A stretch of DNA of 64,000 nucleotides from the NCBI GenBank assembly GCA_947652115.1, contig OX393570.1:16621614-16685613 (forward strand), in the 5' to 3' direction. The DNA is from Blastomussa wellsi. Taxonomy: Eukaryota > Cnidaria > Anthozoa > Scleractinia > Plerogyridae. Positions 12,501 through 25,377 of this stretch are shown here, in pieces. Position numbers and translations under genes: made by a program. Every line of letters begins with the position of its first letter. Positions within the stretch are counted from its first letter, which is position 1. Under the pieces are notes generated by a model, which was given only the letters and a program-made list of their open reading frames with translations, ran no database searches and was not told where the DNA came from.

Positions 12501-13247
12501 CGTTCCTATCCTAGAAACAGTTTCTGAGTGGACGCTTTGAATAATCTGAATGGCGATCAAGTTAATAGCTCTAGTATTTGCGTATTTCTGGCAAAAGTTT
12601 CAGAGTTAACGACCTTCTTTACCTGCACAATGCATAATTCCGATCGGGATTGGTTCTTTCATGCACAGAAAACCCAAGCACTTATTTAATGCTTTATATT
12701 AAGGAAATGAATTACCTGAGTGTACGTTTCTGTCTTATTTCGTTTTGAAAAGAATTCGCATTCGAGGTAAACTGGTTTCTCCCAGTTATTTCACAATTTT
12801 TAATCGTTTCGAGCGCGCGCTCGGAAATTAGAGGGCACATAAAGACTAATCATGTTAAGCTTCTCGATTTTAAGCTAACAGTCAGTAACACCATTTTATA
12901 GTGGTGTAAACCCAAGACTCACTCCTACGGACAATTAATAGTCAGTACATGTAAATTTGAGACATAAATTAGAGACGTCGATATGGCGAAACAGGCGTAT
13001 TTCAAAACGATCTTGCATAATTTGTAAAATCAGGTGTTTAAAGAAGCTAGGGTTGTGAGCATTTTGAGTCAACTGTCACATAGTTAAAGGGCTCCAAATA
13101 TAAGAATTATCAGGTCATGTATTTACCTTCAATTTCACTTGTCTCCACTGCCTCAAACCAGTGCTTGTATACCACGTGCAATAACAAAACAGCAAGACAG
13201 ACTAACGAAAGCAATTTTCTCAGTCTCCTTCGTGTTTTAAACGTCAT
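9521..13247 (-). CDS. UDP-galactopyranose mutase / DUF3431 fusion, signal-anchored (two exons)
   Basis: CDS joins 13127-13247 and 9521-11685 (GT-AG, phase 1; the split codon makes Gly), giving 761 aa. Exon 1 encodes a type II signal anchor (RRRLRKLLSLVCLAVLLL). Exon 2 has a FAD/Rossmann start (GSGPTALG, about residues 67-74), PGGLAAS and GGHVVFSHY soon after, then GPNNFFRYPKYKGTGGIW, HVIGIG and near residues 495-515 GRFGGWRYEVSNQDHSF, all hallmarks of eukaryotic UDP-galactopyranose mutase, which interconverts UDP-Galp and UDP-Galf using reduced FAD. From about residue 555 the protein continues into a DUF3431-like domain (LPNVGRESHTYLYHI, then TVFLQADNGH). Fungal UGM is about 510 aa and soluble, so anchor and C-terminal domain are additions. 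The exon-2 frame stays open 38 codons past the acceptor; those codons are intron. UGM identity is strong; DUF3431 is a family of unknown function, possibly glycan-related. Confidence 0.88.
13127..13247 (-). CDS. UGM exon 1 (signal-anchor exon, functional copy)
   Basis: Encodes 40 residues plus the first base of a Gly codon. The N-terminus is strongly basic (KTRRRLRK), followed by about 16 hydrophobic residues with no obvious cleavage site, so a retained type II anchor is more likely than a removed signal peptide. The donor is G|GTAAAT on the - strand. The exon and its upstream DNA recur at 24254-24371 and 37430-37546 because it sits inside the triplicated unit. Confidence 0.8.
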
Positions 13248-16092
13248 TTTCCCGCTGTGCTGTTGCAAAGTGCTTTAAAGGTCTTTAAAGAGACATCTGC
13301 ATGAGTTTAAACCTGCATAATGCGAAGTACACGTCCGCCATAATACATAATGCATCTTTAATGTGGCTTCGAAACAAATTAATCCAACTTTCAATGACCG
13401 ATAATTCACTGCCTGAGGTCAATAGGACAAGTCAGTAGGGCAGGTTGATTCGTAATTCTCCACAAAAAAAGATTTCATTGAAGTCGGTGTTACCGCAAAC
13501 TATGACCTCGTGGATTTTGAACACCAGCGCAATGTGCATGGATGACTCATAGTGCATGGTTAAGCATCCACCGAAAATACAACTGCAACGTATACATAAA
13601 AACCAATTGCAATTGCGGTATCGATTTCATTTTTCGAGGTCTTTTGGATGTAAAAGATGATGGAAAGTGGAAGAGACCTGTTTTGGGGATATTCGTTATG
13701 ATCTCTGTGGAAAAACGGTGCTGCCAGCTGAACTACTGGCAATCGCTAAGATGCCAAAAAAGGAAAAGCCAATGCTTCTTTGACTACATTTAACAACGAA
13801 GAAATTGGTTAATTTAAAATTCACAAGTACAATGTACACGGTGGTGTGTATTGGGCGATATGATACTAGGATTTGTGAGGTATCCTCCAGGCATGCTTGT
13901 TCATGCTTGCGCCAGTAGACATTCTTGAAGCAGTTATGGGAACGTTTCTGAAAAAGTATATTTTATCGTTTGCTCGTTTCATGCCATTTTTCGACTGGAG
14001 ATCTCGGCTAGTTTTTGATTAAGGTGCCAAATAAAGTACTAATTAACATGATGAAATCTGAACAAATGGTCTGCCTACTACTCCAGGAATAAGACCGATT
14101 GCAGTTATTCGTTACCTGTTCATTAACAAAAGGCGACATTCGGAACGCGTGTAAATTTTTCGGACAGGGAGGTTACCAGCCGCTCATTAGCCCGCAAGTG
14201 TCCGTATGCCTATGATTCCTTGATTAGCGCTAACTGCCTTTCGAACAACTGTGTCCTGGAAGTTATATGCTCAATTGGCACATAGAAAAAGCCATTTCTG
14301 CCCGCTTAATGTTGGCTAAACCTAAACCAAAAAAAGAAAGAACAAGCTAAGCTTACCAGTTTTTAGCCGAACTGCCAAGAAAGAGGAGACGAGACACTGT
14401 TCACATATCATAAATATGGCAGCAAATTAAACCAGACATCAGTGACCACTGAGACTCAACAATTGAAACAATGACTTTGTCTTGAAAACAATAGAAGCTG
14501 CTTACAATAACAAACAAAAGTAGTTTTGGATAGCTGCTACCTACCCAGTGGTCAGGAGAAGACACCGTATTGCTGGCAAGAGATAGTTCTAATTTCCATC
14601 CATCCGCCTTGGATACCTCGCGGTCTCACACCGATGTTTCTGAGCATTAGCGAGGGATCTTGATACTCAGTTTTGTTTCACCATTTGCAGCTGTTACCCC
14701 TTTGGCATACCAAAGGTATTGGATCTTCAGATTGCCCAATCGGGAACAGTGGAAACATTAGATTAATAAAGTAATTGCATCGCACGTCAGGATAGACTAT
14801 GGCTTATACAAAGCAGGGCGCAAATTTTCAGTTTTCAAGATAAACGCACTGAGTATTTTCATGAATAGATCTTAGTAATCTAATTGATGAACGCTGCTCC
14901 TGTATGCTTTGTGACATGAATGTTCATTTTTTAAAGTACTGTGTCCCCAATTAGTCACCTAGGAGCTAGATCCTCAACTGACACGAAAAAAGTATATATC
15001 ATCATTATCATCACCACCACATGAAAGAAAGACGAAAATAGTCGAAATGCACAGACGTACATGCACGGTTATTTTTTATACCATTCTACAAGGTGACTTG
15101 GTAAGAATACAGGGATAATATGTTATCAACTTCATCGGTTTTGCGCAAGAGTCCGGTGAGATCACGTCTCAGAAAGCAAATGTTTAATGGGCCAACCGAC
15201 AAAAAAATAGGATATTTGCATCTACGAAGTACGAAAATGTGCTTTTAAAAAATTAATCTACCGCTTTTTAAATAACGACCATTTTAATAAATATAGGGTC
15301 AATTTTGACAAAAAAGCAAAATAACACTCCACCCCTGTTGATATTCAAGCCAGTATTTTCAGAAATCGAAAAGAACGATTTTGCTAAGATTTTCACCAAA
15401 TGTAATTGGATGTTATTCAATTTATTTCAGACCAAAGTCATCATACATCAGACCTGGTGAACAAACGTTTTAATAGCATTCAGGAACTAACACGATTTTG
15501 TTGTATTTTAACACCTAAAAACTTCACCATAAATTTTTTCGAAATCGCTCTTATAAAAATTCTTCACATTTGGCAGACCTCAAGAAACGTATGTCAGGTT
15601 AAAGATCCAGGAAGGGTTTTCCAAAATTATACCTTGATGACAGGTTATTCGGTCGCGATTAAAGTGGGGCATGACGTCACTACCTTGCTATGGTAACTCC
15701 GATCACGATAAAATGAACTTCACCTGAAACTTCGATCTGTCTCTAGTGCAACCGGAACAATCGATTTTCTGTCGGATACTCTATGGTGGTGCACTAGCTG
15801 CCCAAAGTTGAAAGGTATCGTCACTGAAAAATCCCATCGAGCCACCTTAATAGGGGTTCGATTATAAAAGGTATTTTTTGGAGGGGGAAGGGAGTGGTGA
15901 GACGGGGGTTTTTGCATGTATAAATATAAGAAGTGAACGAGTAATTTTATATACACACAGGAAAACGCAAACCTAGCAAAACGTTTCAGCGTAAAAGGTG
16001 TAACTAACTACGTTAATTTGCATCGCGTTATTTATGCTAAAATCTCAGCACGGCAAACCGGGTTGAAATTAAATTCGCCTGTAATAAGACTC

Positions 16093-19000
16093 TTAGAGGC
16101 GTGATTTAACTTTGAGGTTAATCCCGCCATCAATTATCAGAGTGATGTCTTGTTTAACTCGAGGCGGGATCACTGTGTCTGCCGCCAACTCAAGGCTGTA
16201 TTTCTTCAGGATTCTTGCCAACATCAACTTCAACTCCATTTGTGCAAACCTCAACCCGATGCAATTTCGAGGGCCGGTTCCAAATGGCAGATACAAGTAA
16301 GGGTCACGTGATTTCTTCATTTCAGGGGCAAACCTGTCTGGATCATATTTTTCTGGGTTGGGCCAGATGGTTGGGTCTCGGTGAATACTGTGGATAGGGA
16401 TGTAGACGAATCCTCCTTTTGGAATTGTCAGGTCCTTAACCTTGCAGTCCTTTGTGCACTCACGCATGAGAAAGGCGACTGAAACGAATAATACTTGGTT
16501 TCAGTACCAAGTTAAAAAGAAACAGTTGGGAAGAGGAAAGAGTTTCAGCTCTGGCCAAACGGTCATTGACCTAGCTGGAATATCGGGAACAGCTCAAAGC
16601 TGTAGAACTCAAAACAAACACGAACGCGAAGATGGGGCATGGACGGACAAAACGGGGCCGTAAACTGGGTAAACTTGAAAACGTTTGCCACTGATTGGCG
16701 ATTTGACCATAAAAAAACTTTAGCACCGGCCAGACTACTCACTTCTGAGACAGGAGGGCAGGGTCAATTTTGATTTGAAATCACATTATAACCACACCAC
16801 AGTGAACGCAATTTACGGTTTTTTTTTAAAGCGGAACATATTCTAGCTTCTATTCCCGGGGGGGGGGGGGGTACTCCTCGAAAAATAAGGTGGGAGTGTG
16901 CGGCCCGCTTCCCAAGACCCTTACCCCATTTATGACCAAAATCTGCAACATTCCCTACCCTATTTATGACCTGACCAAAAATTCGAAACCCTATTTATGA
17001 CATGACTCTCAAATCAAAACCCAGTTCAGACCAATGTTAAATTACCGTAAACATAATTTGTGAAGGGCTTTTGTTGATTTTCTTTTTGATAATTATGAAA
17101 AAAGTGGCTTCTTCTTAAAATCATACCCATATCAAGGGTAGACTGCAAAACCATACCCTATTTATGACCAAAATGGTCAAAATCAGCTACAATTGATACC
17201 CTATTTATGACCAAAACAGCTGAAAAACCATACCCTTTGGGGCCGTACATACCTATATAGCCCATATGAGGGAGTACCCCCCCGGGCTACTATTCAGTTC
17301 TCATTAAAGCAATGTAGCTTATCTCATCTGCCCTACCGAGTGGAAATGTTAGCACGATAAATAGATATCTTCAACGAAAGTAAAGACCAAGGATTCCAAA
17401 ATGTGGTTGTGAATCACATTAACTTGGCTGTGTCATTAATGACGTTCAGTTTTAGGTAAAATATCTTCACGGAGGGCAGTGCACCGTTTTGAGGTTGGCC
17501 AAAATAGTGGCCCCGATAACGAATACGTCGTATTAACGGCGTGGCTATAAGGCCTGATTTCACTGAACAACAATGTCGAACACCCCTAATACTGAACTGT
17601 AATAACTTTTGAAACAAAATCGTAGGTTAGTTTATGAGCCAGCCCAGATCTCAAAATTGGTTCGAGCCTCGTGCAGTTTCGCATGTGAAGTGCTCTGTCG
17701 TATTTAATTAATCGTGAAAAAGTCTTACGCGAAACACCACTGCTGGTGGAAGACATATTCAACACCAGGCTAGCTGTTGAATCCAAAAAGCGACAAGCCT
17801 TCGATCACAGCTTTGATATACGATCTAAAATGACCCTTAGGAAAGGCGCAGTGGCCTAATGGATCATGCGTTGCAGTCCTGATCGTGAAATCCAGGTTGG
17901 AGCCACTGCGTTTGTGTCCTTGGGCAAGACACTTTACTCTCACGATGCCTCTTTTCAACCAGGTGTAAGAATGGGTACCGGGGAACTTAATGCTGGAGAG
18001 GGGCGGAGGTAAACCTGCGATAGACTAGCATCCCATCAAGGAGGAAGTAGAAATACTCCTACTGATGAGTCGCTTCTTGCTACGGAAGCAATGATACGCT
18101 CGTGTACAGGCTTTGTGATTTTAGAACAATGGCGCGATAGCTTCAAAATGCACAAAGGTTTTTTGAATTTATGTTTACCATATAAAGGATATACTTAAAC
18201 AATCAGTGACACTGAGAGAAAGACAATTCTCTTCAGTTCGTGCATGTTGGACAAACCCTCCTTCGGGAAGGCCAGGGACAACGGTAAGTAATAGCTGTAG
18301 CTATCAAGCTTAATTTTGCCAATGTTTGCTTTTATATGCTTTAATAAGGAATAAGATATATTCCAACCTTTTATCCAGTACGCGAAGGTCTGCGAGCCCT
18401 GCCCTCGCCCCATAAACTGTGTTTTGATACTTACCAACTGGGTGGAGTCGTAGTGTCTCAGAAATGACCATGTCAAGGTAAGGGAGATCCCGAACTGTGT
18501 CGTAGGACGGCATTTCGTCCTCATCAGTCCACACGCTATCAATTTCACGATGAAGCTTTTCCTGTACCTCAGGGTTTGAAGCTATAAAGTAAGTTGTCAG
18601 ACTTAAGGTGACGCTCGTCGTGTCAGAGCCAGCGAGCAAGAAACCGATGGATTGGGCAGCGATTTCATCATCACTGAGACCTTTGCCTCGTGTCTCAGCG
18701 TTTAACATGAGCTCCAGTAAATTCTGAAGAAAAGAAAATCATCGGGATGAGTCAAGTCAAGTAACTTTATTTAAACTCGGTAAAAAAAAACATCAGGCAT
18801 ATAACTAAATATAAAAAATGTAAGCCATTCATATAATACATGGCAATATATACACGACTCTCCAGTGAAGATTTAGGAACAAAATCCTTACAGCTGGTCT
18901 TGAACTAGTTGATGATAACACTACGCACACCTTCGCTTTTCGATTGGCAAGCGTCAGAAAACGAAGGCTTTGCGGCTCTTATTGTTCGTTCCTTTGGGAA

Positions 19001-22000
19001 CACCATGATCCGATCCCAGATTTTAAATCATTAATCCTAACGCGGATCATCCAAAAGGAACGCTACTTTGGTACCAAACGTTCACGTTTGGCCTCAATAC
19101 TTAACTTTGCGGTCACAAATAACCTTAGGGTGCGTTCCTTTCGAATGATCTGGGTAAAAATCAGGATCGGTGATCCGAAATCACTGGAATAATGGTGCAT
19201 CAAGGAACCGTCAAGTCCTTGCCCAAGGTGGATTGATCTGTTTCTTTAATGCACCATGATCCGACCATGATTTTGGATCATGAATCTCGATCTTCCTCCC
19301 TTGGTACTTTTGAAGACACTTTTGGCATTAATATTTGTATTTTACAACTTATAAGACTAACTGAATAAATCGTGAGATATTTCTACCTTTTCCGTACCCT
19401 CAGCTTTTTCCTTTGTTGTTTTGATCACTTGGTCCGCGACATTCTTAATGCCTTGAAAATTTTTAAACAACCACGGAGATAAAAGTTTCAGCATTTTGGT
19501 TCCATATGGAAGAAGCAGACCTAAAGCAATTACTGTCAGTGCTACCGGGCCAAACCGAAGGGCGTCACGGACTTGGATCATGACAGGATCGTCTGGATTA
19601 GTTTGGCATTCTGATTGGACACCAAAGGCAGTCGACAAGATGACGTCAAATGTTAGTGTTCGTATAAAACTTGAGGAGAAACAAGACAACAAAGCTATGT
19701 TATTTTTGAAGAGAAATGTCCAATCTTCAATATCTAATGATCATGATGGAGCGAAATTATTTTTGCCTCTCGCGCAGTCGTTTTTAGGGGATCGCGTCTC
19801 ATGTTTATATTGTCTAATGATCGAGCAAAATTCTTTTTCTGAGCGTCATAATCAATCGATATATAGCGAGCGACCGAGCGAACAAACAAGCAATCATAAA
19901 AGTAAATCAATCAATCGATCAATTAGTGCAGCCCGTATGTCTTTCTGTCGGTGTGTCGATCGGTTTGTCTGTCTGTTAGTCACCCACTTATATTCACTTA
20001 CTCATGAATATCTACGCTTTCATCTCGATCGGCCACTTTTGCCAGTTTCTCCATGAAGATGTCACATGCCTGGTTCATTAGAGGCACCATCCTCTTCATT
20101 TTCAAAGCACTGAAAGAAGGCGAGAGTGTGTTTCGGAGACGTCGCCATTTTTCTCCCTTTACTACACTCAGTAAATTGTTCAGTGGTGGTGGAAACTCAA
20201 GCAAATCCTGAAAAAATGTAACTAAAAGTTGTCCGTCAGAACTCATAAACCTAGGGTTAGATCGCCCAATCAAGAAGGAAGTACAACAAGGTGGAATATA
20301 TATTTGGTATTGTTCAGAAACGTGTCGAAAGCTCTCCATCGACACCTTCGTTGTGGAATGGCTTTTTCCGTACGTCAAATCATAAATAAAAAAAGAAACG
20401 ATGGGATAACGTGCAATATACGTAGCGATCCTGAGGTGCGGGTGGAGTATCTGCAGATTACTTCATCCATAGCTACAATGAACATCGTGACATCGACGTC
20501 TTTGAAAAGCATCGTTTCATTCGTCCACACCGTAACAGGAAAACGAAGTTTTTAATTAGTAGAACTCACTATAGACACCGTCTAGGAACCGCAACATTAA
20601 TTTGGTGAAGTAAAAAGTATGCCTTTTCAAAGCAAAACGCACTTGTGTGGACAGAACAAAAAATTGTTCGGTACGTCGGTGGTCCTAATAGAATCTATGC
20701 AAGATGTAACGCGAGGATGACGATGACTAACAAAAGTTTATTGCTTGCGCAAGCCCATTATGTTCACGAAACGAAATTCGAAAACAGCTCCTTAGAGCAA
20801 AAGTTTTCGTACATTTTTTTGTCAGTGCGTGAGCGGACAGAACTCTGCAAATCCTGCAATCGGATTGGTTCTGAGAGGGATTGCCCCCGCTCACACTGCG
20901 ATTACATCCGGGTCGCAGGAAACACGAGCGAACTTATTCAACTGTTGCACTTTGGAAGGGAAATAAAAGGCCTTAAAGTTCTCCATTAGGCGAATATCCT
21001 TTCCCTTTATTGATAAAAAACAGCCGTAGTTTGTCGATCGTTGTTGCGGGTTTCACGCTGACGTTTTCGTTTAACTGCAAGAAGCTGGTTTTATGTTTCT
21101 ATTACTCATTCAAAAGGCCTTAATTGTCTGCTAATTTTCTTGCAAAACCAATCACTGTTTAACACTATTCAAGAAGATGAAGAGTAAGTCTCTCATAGTA
21201 AGTCTCGCAATATTGTAACATGCAGGCTCTAAAAAAATTGTACGAAAAAAACCGGTTATTACGGGGTAAATCCAAATGGAACGGCTCATTCCGGTGGAGT
21301 TGTTTCGGGAAAAATGTAATACCTTCCGAGGTAAAATCATCTCTGTTTTAAGCTAGTTTAAACAAGGACGCTGAGTACATTTTCGCTGAAGTCTTCACAA
21401 TAACTGAGATCGATTGAAAAAATAAAACTAAATTCACTGTAATATGGTAGAATTCCCATTTTTCAAAGCGCCAAGGGTACTATCACTCGACGATTCATCT
21501 GGCTTTTTAACACGACCACAGGGTCATCACTTGTCAGAGTCCGCACGATGTTGGCGTACTGCAATCAAGAGGCAAACTGCGCATGTTTCTGAAAGCGGTT
21601 TACCAAGCCCGCAGTCCTTTTGACCAACAATATCCGTTCCCAGTGCTCGAGCCCAATAACACACAAGTTCTCATACGAGCCGTGAAACTAAATTCCACGT
21701 GCAGCTGGGGAGGGCAAAATAACCCACCAGGTCGGTTTTCACCAGTCTGTTACACAGGGATGTTAAATTTGTATAGAACGTTTTGGAAAATAACCCGCGA
21801 ACGTTAACGGTACACCGCATTGAGCTCAGACTTTAAAATTGTTCGCTTGTGTAACTGAATTGTTTCCAGTTTAGCTTAGCAATGTTCATAGTTACGTCAT
21901 CTGTTGTCATTAATGCGCCAACAAGAGGTTGATTGGCCGTCGAAACAAAGGGTTCTTTTGTTCCAGTGGTTGGCAAATTTGAATATCAAAAGAAATATTT

Positions 22001-22936
22001 GTAAACATTGAGTATCGCTATTGTAGTTTTTTATTGCGTGGCAGTGAAAACCAGAAAGAATGATACAAAATTGTACTTGCTCGTATGCTGCTATAATTAT
22101 TGCAGACCCTAATAATTAGTATGCGAACTTGGACGCGTCCAAAGTTGTGACAGAAGTCACGCACGCCTGCAACATGACAATATTGCCACCAACCATAACA
22201 AATGAACAAGGACGTGGAAAAAATAAACTTCAAATGAAGGGTAGTATTTTTTACCTTGAAGAAGAGAAGGAGAAAACAATGAGAGATAAGGGAAGACAAA
22301 ATTATTAAAGGATAATCATGAATTTATGAACTTCTATTAATACAATGAATGGCTATACCAACAAACGAGAGATCATATCGGGCTCATCCTCGGTGTAAAA
22401 ACCTGTGAAACTCACAAGTGACGTAAAACGAAGAACCTCAAAACAATATAGAACAGAAAATCAATAGTTCACAAACAAAGAAAAAGTTACAGGTTTTTAC
22501 ACCGAGGTAATCCCTCATATCGAATCATAATTAATTAAAACGAAGATGATGCAGATATAATGACGAATACGGAGAAAATTATAGAAGGACGTACCGGTCG
22601 GTCGATAAAAGAATCGAAGTCTTTCACCAGAATCTGTTTTATCATCTCTGGGTCCGCTACACCGAAGGAAACTGTCACGCTACTCATAACAAATAGCTTT
22701 CCATACTTCTTGTAATACCGGTCAAAGGAGACATGAATTTCTCCTTTTGCCTTGATCAAATCTGGCAAGCGGTTTATAAACGGCCAAGGCTTTGGTCCTG
22801 GTATATGACTGTAAGGTTTGAGTTGACGGGAATGTTTTGTTCCAAAGTGAAACAGAACAACTCCAACAATCGAAGCAATGGCAAACGTAAACCAGTGCTC
22901 GATGAGAATTTCCACCATTTCAGTTACGAAATCCAT
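16093..22936 (-). CDS. Cytochrome P450, clan 3 (CYP3A/thromboxane-synthase-like), copy 1
   Basis: Five exons: 22595-22936, 20002-20207, 19387-19669, 18435-18723, 16093-16478; phases 0, 2, 0, 1 agree at all junctions. Product 501 aa, the usual microsomal P450 length. Visible parts: ER anchor (about residues 14-33), proline hinge PGPKPWP, WRRLRNTLSPSF C-helix region, I-helix AGSDTTS (308-314), K-helix ETLR (366-369), PDRF (420-423) and haem loop FGTGPRNCIG with ligand Cys446. All catalytic landmarks are intact, so an active haem monooxygenase is expected at the ER; the substrate cannot be read from sequence. The nearest families by feel are CYP3A and thromboxane-A synthase. TAA stands directly before the ATG in frame, fixing the start. 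Intron 1 (~2.4 kb) is largest. Exons 2 and 3 encode the same protein as copy 2. Confidence 0.93.
16851..17290. mobile_element. ~440-bp non-autonomous repeat with G-run/C-run inverted ends
   Basis: It begins CCCGGGGG...GTACTCC and ends GGAGTACCCCCCCGGG, an inverted pair. The interior repeats CCCTATTTATGACCAAAA-type strings at least five times. It lies 3' of P450 copy 1 exon 5 in the last intron. It is shared with unit 2 (29836-30281) and absent from unit 3 (empty site near 41705). Confidence 0.75.
17845..18124 (+). mobile_element. tRNA-derived SINE-like element, unit 1 copy
   Basis: The 5' part (GGCGCAGTGGCCTAATGGAT) resembles a tRNA 5' half with its A box. The body has CCTTGGGCAAGACACTTTAC and the 3' part GTGTACAGGCTTTGTGATTT. 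It lies in P450 intron 4. An internal 3' segment (GGCCTGATGGG...) present in the other copies is deleted here. Confidence 0.6.
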
Positions 22937-22977
22937 TTACGTCTCACGTGGTAATATCTGATCGAATTTTCACCCCA

Positions 22978-23050
22978 GTTCTTCGGTAAAATGCAGAAAT
23001 GTCAAAATAAATTGCATTCTTCGGTAAAATGCAGAAATTTCAAGCCAAAA
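22978..23050. repeat. Tandem ~37-bp duplication upstream of P450 start, unit 1
   Basis: TTCTTCGGTAAAATGCAGAA occurs twice just 5' of the P450 start codon. Unit 2 has the same doubled arrangement (about 35860-35930); unit 3 lacks it. It lies in the probable 5' UTR or promoter. Confidence 0.8.
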
Positions 23051-23346
23051 TTGCATGCAGCGTCAGCGAGATTATATTTCGGGAAAGGTGATGTCAACCC
23101 CGGATGTTAATTACATGCAACGACAATGCACTTCGGGAGTAAAGTCATATGGCAGTCACGGAAACTTCTTTTAGGGATATGCTATTGGACGAATTATTTC
23201 GGACAAAAGTGAAGCAAATATGAAAACACTAAAAAGGTCAGCCAAATATCTGTTTGTCACCATACGCTTGAGGAAAAAAACCAGAAAATTAAAGGATTGA
23301 CGAGCCAATGCAAATTAGGCTGTAGCATTCTCACCTCATTTCTAAC

Positions 23347-23491
23347 TTAGTAACCCCAGGGGGAGAGGGGTACTACCATAAATTTCGGATATGTGTGTGT
23401 GTGCGCGCATTCCGAGAAGGTTCTTAAACCCTGACCCTATTCCCGGGCCTTTGATATCCTATTTAAGGCCCCAACACGAAAAATGACACCC

Positions 23492-23545
<54 letters not shown>

Positions 23546-23740
23546 GAATAAACTAAGAAAGGTGGGAACGGGTCAAGCCAACTCGTTTCTATAACGTTAA
23601 TACTCTTAACGGATTGTTCAGATTAAATAGACTGGTTCTTTTTCGTTTCACTTGCCGTTTACGTACTGCTTGACTAAACAATTTCGATACCCTATCTAAG
23701 GATCGGACTAGGAACAAGGCCAAAAGGGGGAGAAAATGGG
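23347..23740. repeat. G-rich dispersed repeat ending unit 1, with 50-A tract
   Basis: Begins with CCCCAGGGGGAGAGGGGTAC and contains CCCTATTCCCGGGCC and CTATTTAAGGCCCC, as in the element at 57083-57483. In unit 1 an A run has grown to 50 (23495-23544); unit 2 has about 9 A at the same place. Such repeats lie at each unit junction and may have mediated the unequal exchange that made the array. Confidence 0.6.
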
Positions 23741-24253
23741 GGAGAACAATCTGAATGGCTCTAGTATTTGCGTATTTCTGGCAAAATTTTCAGAGTTAAC
23801 GGTGGACCTTCTTTACCTGCACAATGCATAAATTCCCATCGGGATTGGTTCTTTCACGCACAGGAAACCCAAGCCCTTATTTAATGCTTTAGAACGTTGC
23901 TGTCTTATTTCGTTTTGAAAAGAATTCGCATTCGAGGTAAACTGGTTTCTCCCAGTTATTTCACAATTTTTAATCGTTTCGAGCGCGCTCTCGGAAATTA
24001 AAAGGCACATAAAGACTAATTAACCTTCTCGATTTTCAGCTAACCGTCAGTAACACCATTTTATAGTGGTGTAGTCAGTACATGTAAATTTGAGACATAA
24101 ATCGGAGACTTCGATATGGCGAAACAGGCGTATTTCAAAACGACCTTGCATAATTTGTAAAATCAGGTGTTTAAGAAAAAGCTAGGGTTGTGAGCATTTT
24201 GAGTCAACTGTGACATAGTTCCAAATATAAGAATTATCAGGTCATGTATTTAC

Positions 24254-24371
24254 CTTCAATTTCACTCGTCTCCACTGCCTCAAACCAGTGCTTGTACACC
24301 ATCCGCAATAACAAAACAGCAAGGCAGACTAACGAAAGCAATTTTCTCAGTTTCCTTCGTGTTTTAAACAT
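24254..24371 (-). pseudogene. Orphan copy of UGM exon 1 (intact, unit 2)
   Basis: Encodes 39 residues plus one base, nearly identical to the functional exon 1 (for example RRKLRK for RRRLRK and LLRMVYKHW for LLHVVYKHW). The start shifts one codon: GTG ATG instead of ATG ACG. Donor and phase 1 are kept. No UGM catalytic exon follows in this unit; the next frame-compatible acceptors on the - strand are P450 copy 1 exon 5 and the UGM catalytic exon at 11685. It could be a dead relic or a distant alternative promoter and first exon for UGM. Confidence 0.75.
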
Positions 24372-25194
24372 CACTTTCCCGTTGTGCTCTTGCAAAGTGC
24401 TTTAAAGGTCTTTAAAGAGATATCTGCATGAGTTTAAACCTGCATAATGCGAAGTAGACGTACTGCATAATAAATAATGCAACTTTGAGGTGGCTCGGAA
24501 CTTTCAATGACCAATAATTCACTGCCTGTGGTCAGTAGGACAAGTCAGTAGGGTAGGTTGATTCGTAATTCCCCACAGTAGAAGATTTCAATGAAGTCGG
24601 TGTTACCGGCTGCACAGAAACGAAACTATGACCTCGTGTATTTTGAACACCAGCGCAATGTGCATGGATGACTCATAGTGCATGGTTATTATGCATCCAC
24701 CGAAAATACAACTGCAAAGTATACATAAAAACCAATTGCAATTGCGGTATCGATTTCATTTTTCGAGGTCTTTTGGATGTAAAAGATGATGGAAAGTGGA
24801 AGAGACCTGTTTTGGGGATATTCGTTATGATCTCTGTGGAAAAATGGTGCTGCCAGCTGAACTACTGGCAATCGCTAAGACGCCAAAAAAGGAAAAGCCA
24901 ATGCTTCTTTGACTACATTTAACAAGGAAAAAATTGGTTAATTTAAAATTCATAAGTACAATGTACACGGTGGTGTGTATTGGGCGATATGATACTAGGA
25001 TTTGTGAGGTATCCTCAGGCATGCTTGTTCATGCTTGCGCCAGTAGACATTCTTGAAGCAGTTATGGGAACGTTTCTGTAAAAGAATATGTAATCGTTTG
25101 CTCGTTTCATGCCATTTTTCGACTGGAGATCTCGGCTAGTTTTTGATTAAAGCGCCAAATAAAGTACTAATTAACAAAATGAAATCTGAACAAA

Positions 25195-25377
25195 TAGACC
25201 CTTTTCATAAATGGCTGCCAATTATAAATTCTTTTGTAAATATTAAAATTAGCCTGACTAACCTCGTTTTTGAGTTGATAATTCAAAAGAATTTTTACTC
25301 CCAAACGAGTTTAGTGAGGCTAATTTGAATGCATACAAAAAAATTTTAAATTGGCAGCCATTTATGAAAAGGGTCTA
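25195..25377. mobile_element. 183-bp MITE inserted in unit 2 only
   Basis: The ends TAGACCCTTTTCATAAATGG and its reverse complement form near-perfect terminal inverted repeats about 28 bp long. The matching positions in units 1 (near 14070) and 3 (near 38130) read straight through 'GAACAAATGGTCTG', so the insertion is younger than the triplication. No clear target duplication can be read. Confidence 0.85.

Larger units (their letters stand above)
12543..23747. repeat. Segmental duplication, unit 1
   Basis: First of three direct head-to-tail units. It starts inside UGM intron 1, then runs through UGM exon 1 and P450 gene 1 and ends after a G-rich repeat. Unit 1 lacks about 140 bp near 14920 that units 2 and 3 keep, and it has the empty sites for the Penelope insertion (near 14797), the 183-bp MITE (near 14070) and the TTAA MITE (near 12560). 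Confidence 0.9.

Noticed and set aside
15406..15696. 96-codon + strand frame repeated at 28388-28678
   Set aside because: Conserved only because the DNA was duplicated; it is broken in unit 3 and has no domain.
19496..20056. 186-codon + strand frame repeated at 32463-33023
   Set aside because: Antisense to P450 exons 2 and 3, whose - strand frame has clear P450 motifs and matched splice phases.
20645..20989. 114-codon + strand frame in P450 intron 1, also near 33617-33967
   Set aside because: No domain and inside an intron; similarity comes from duplication.
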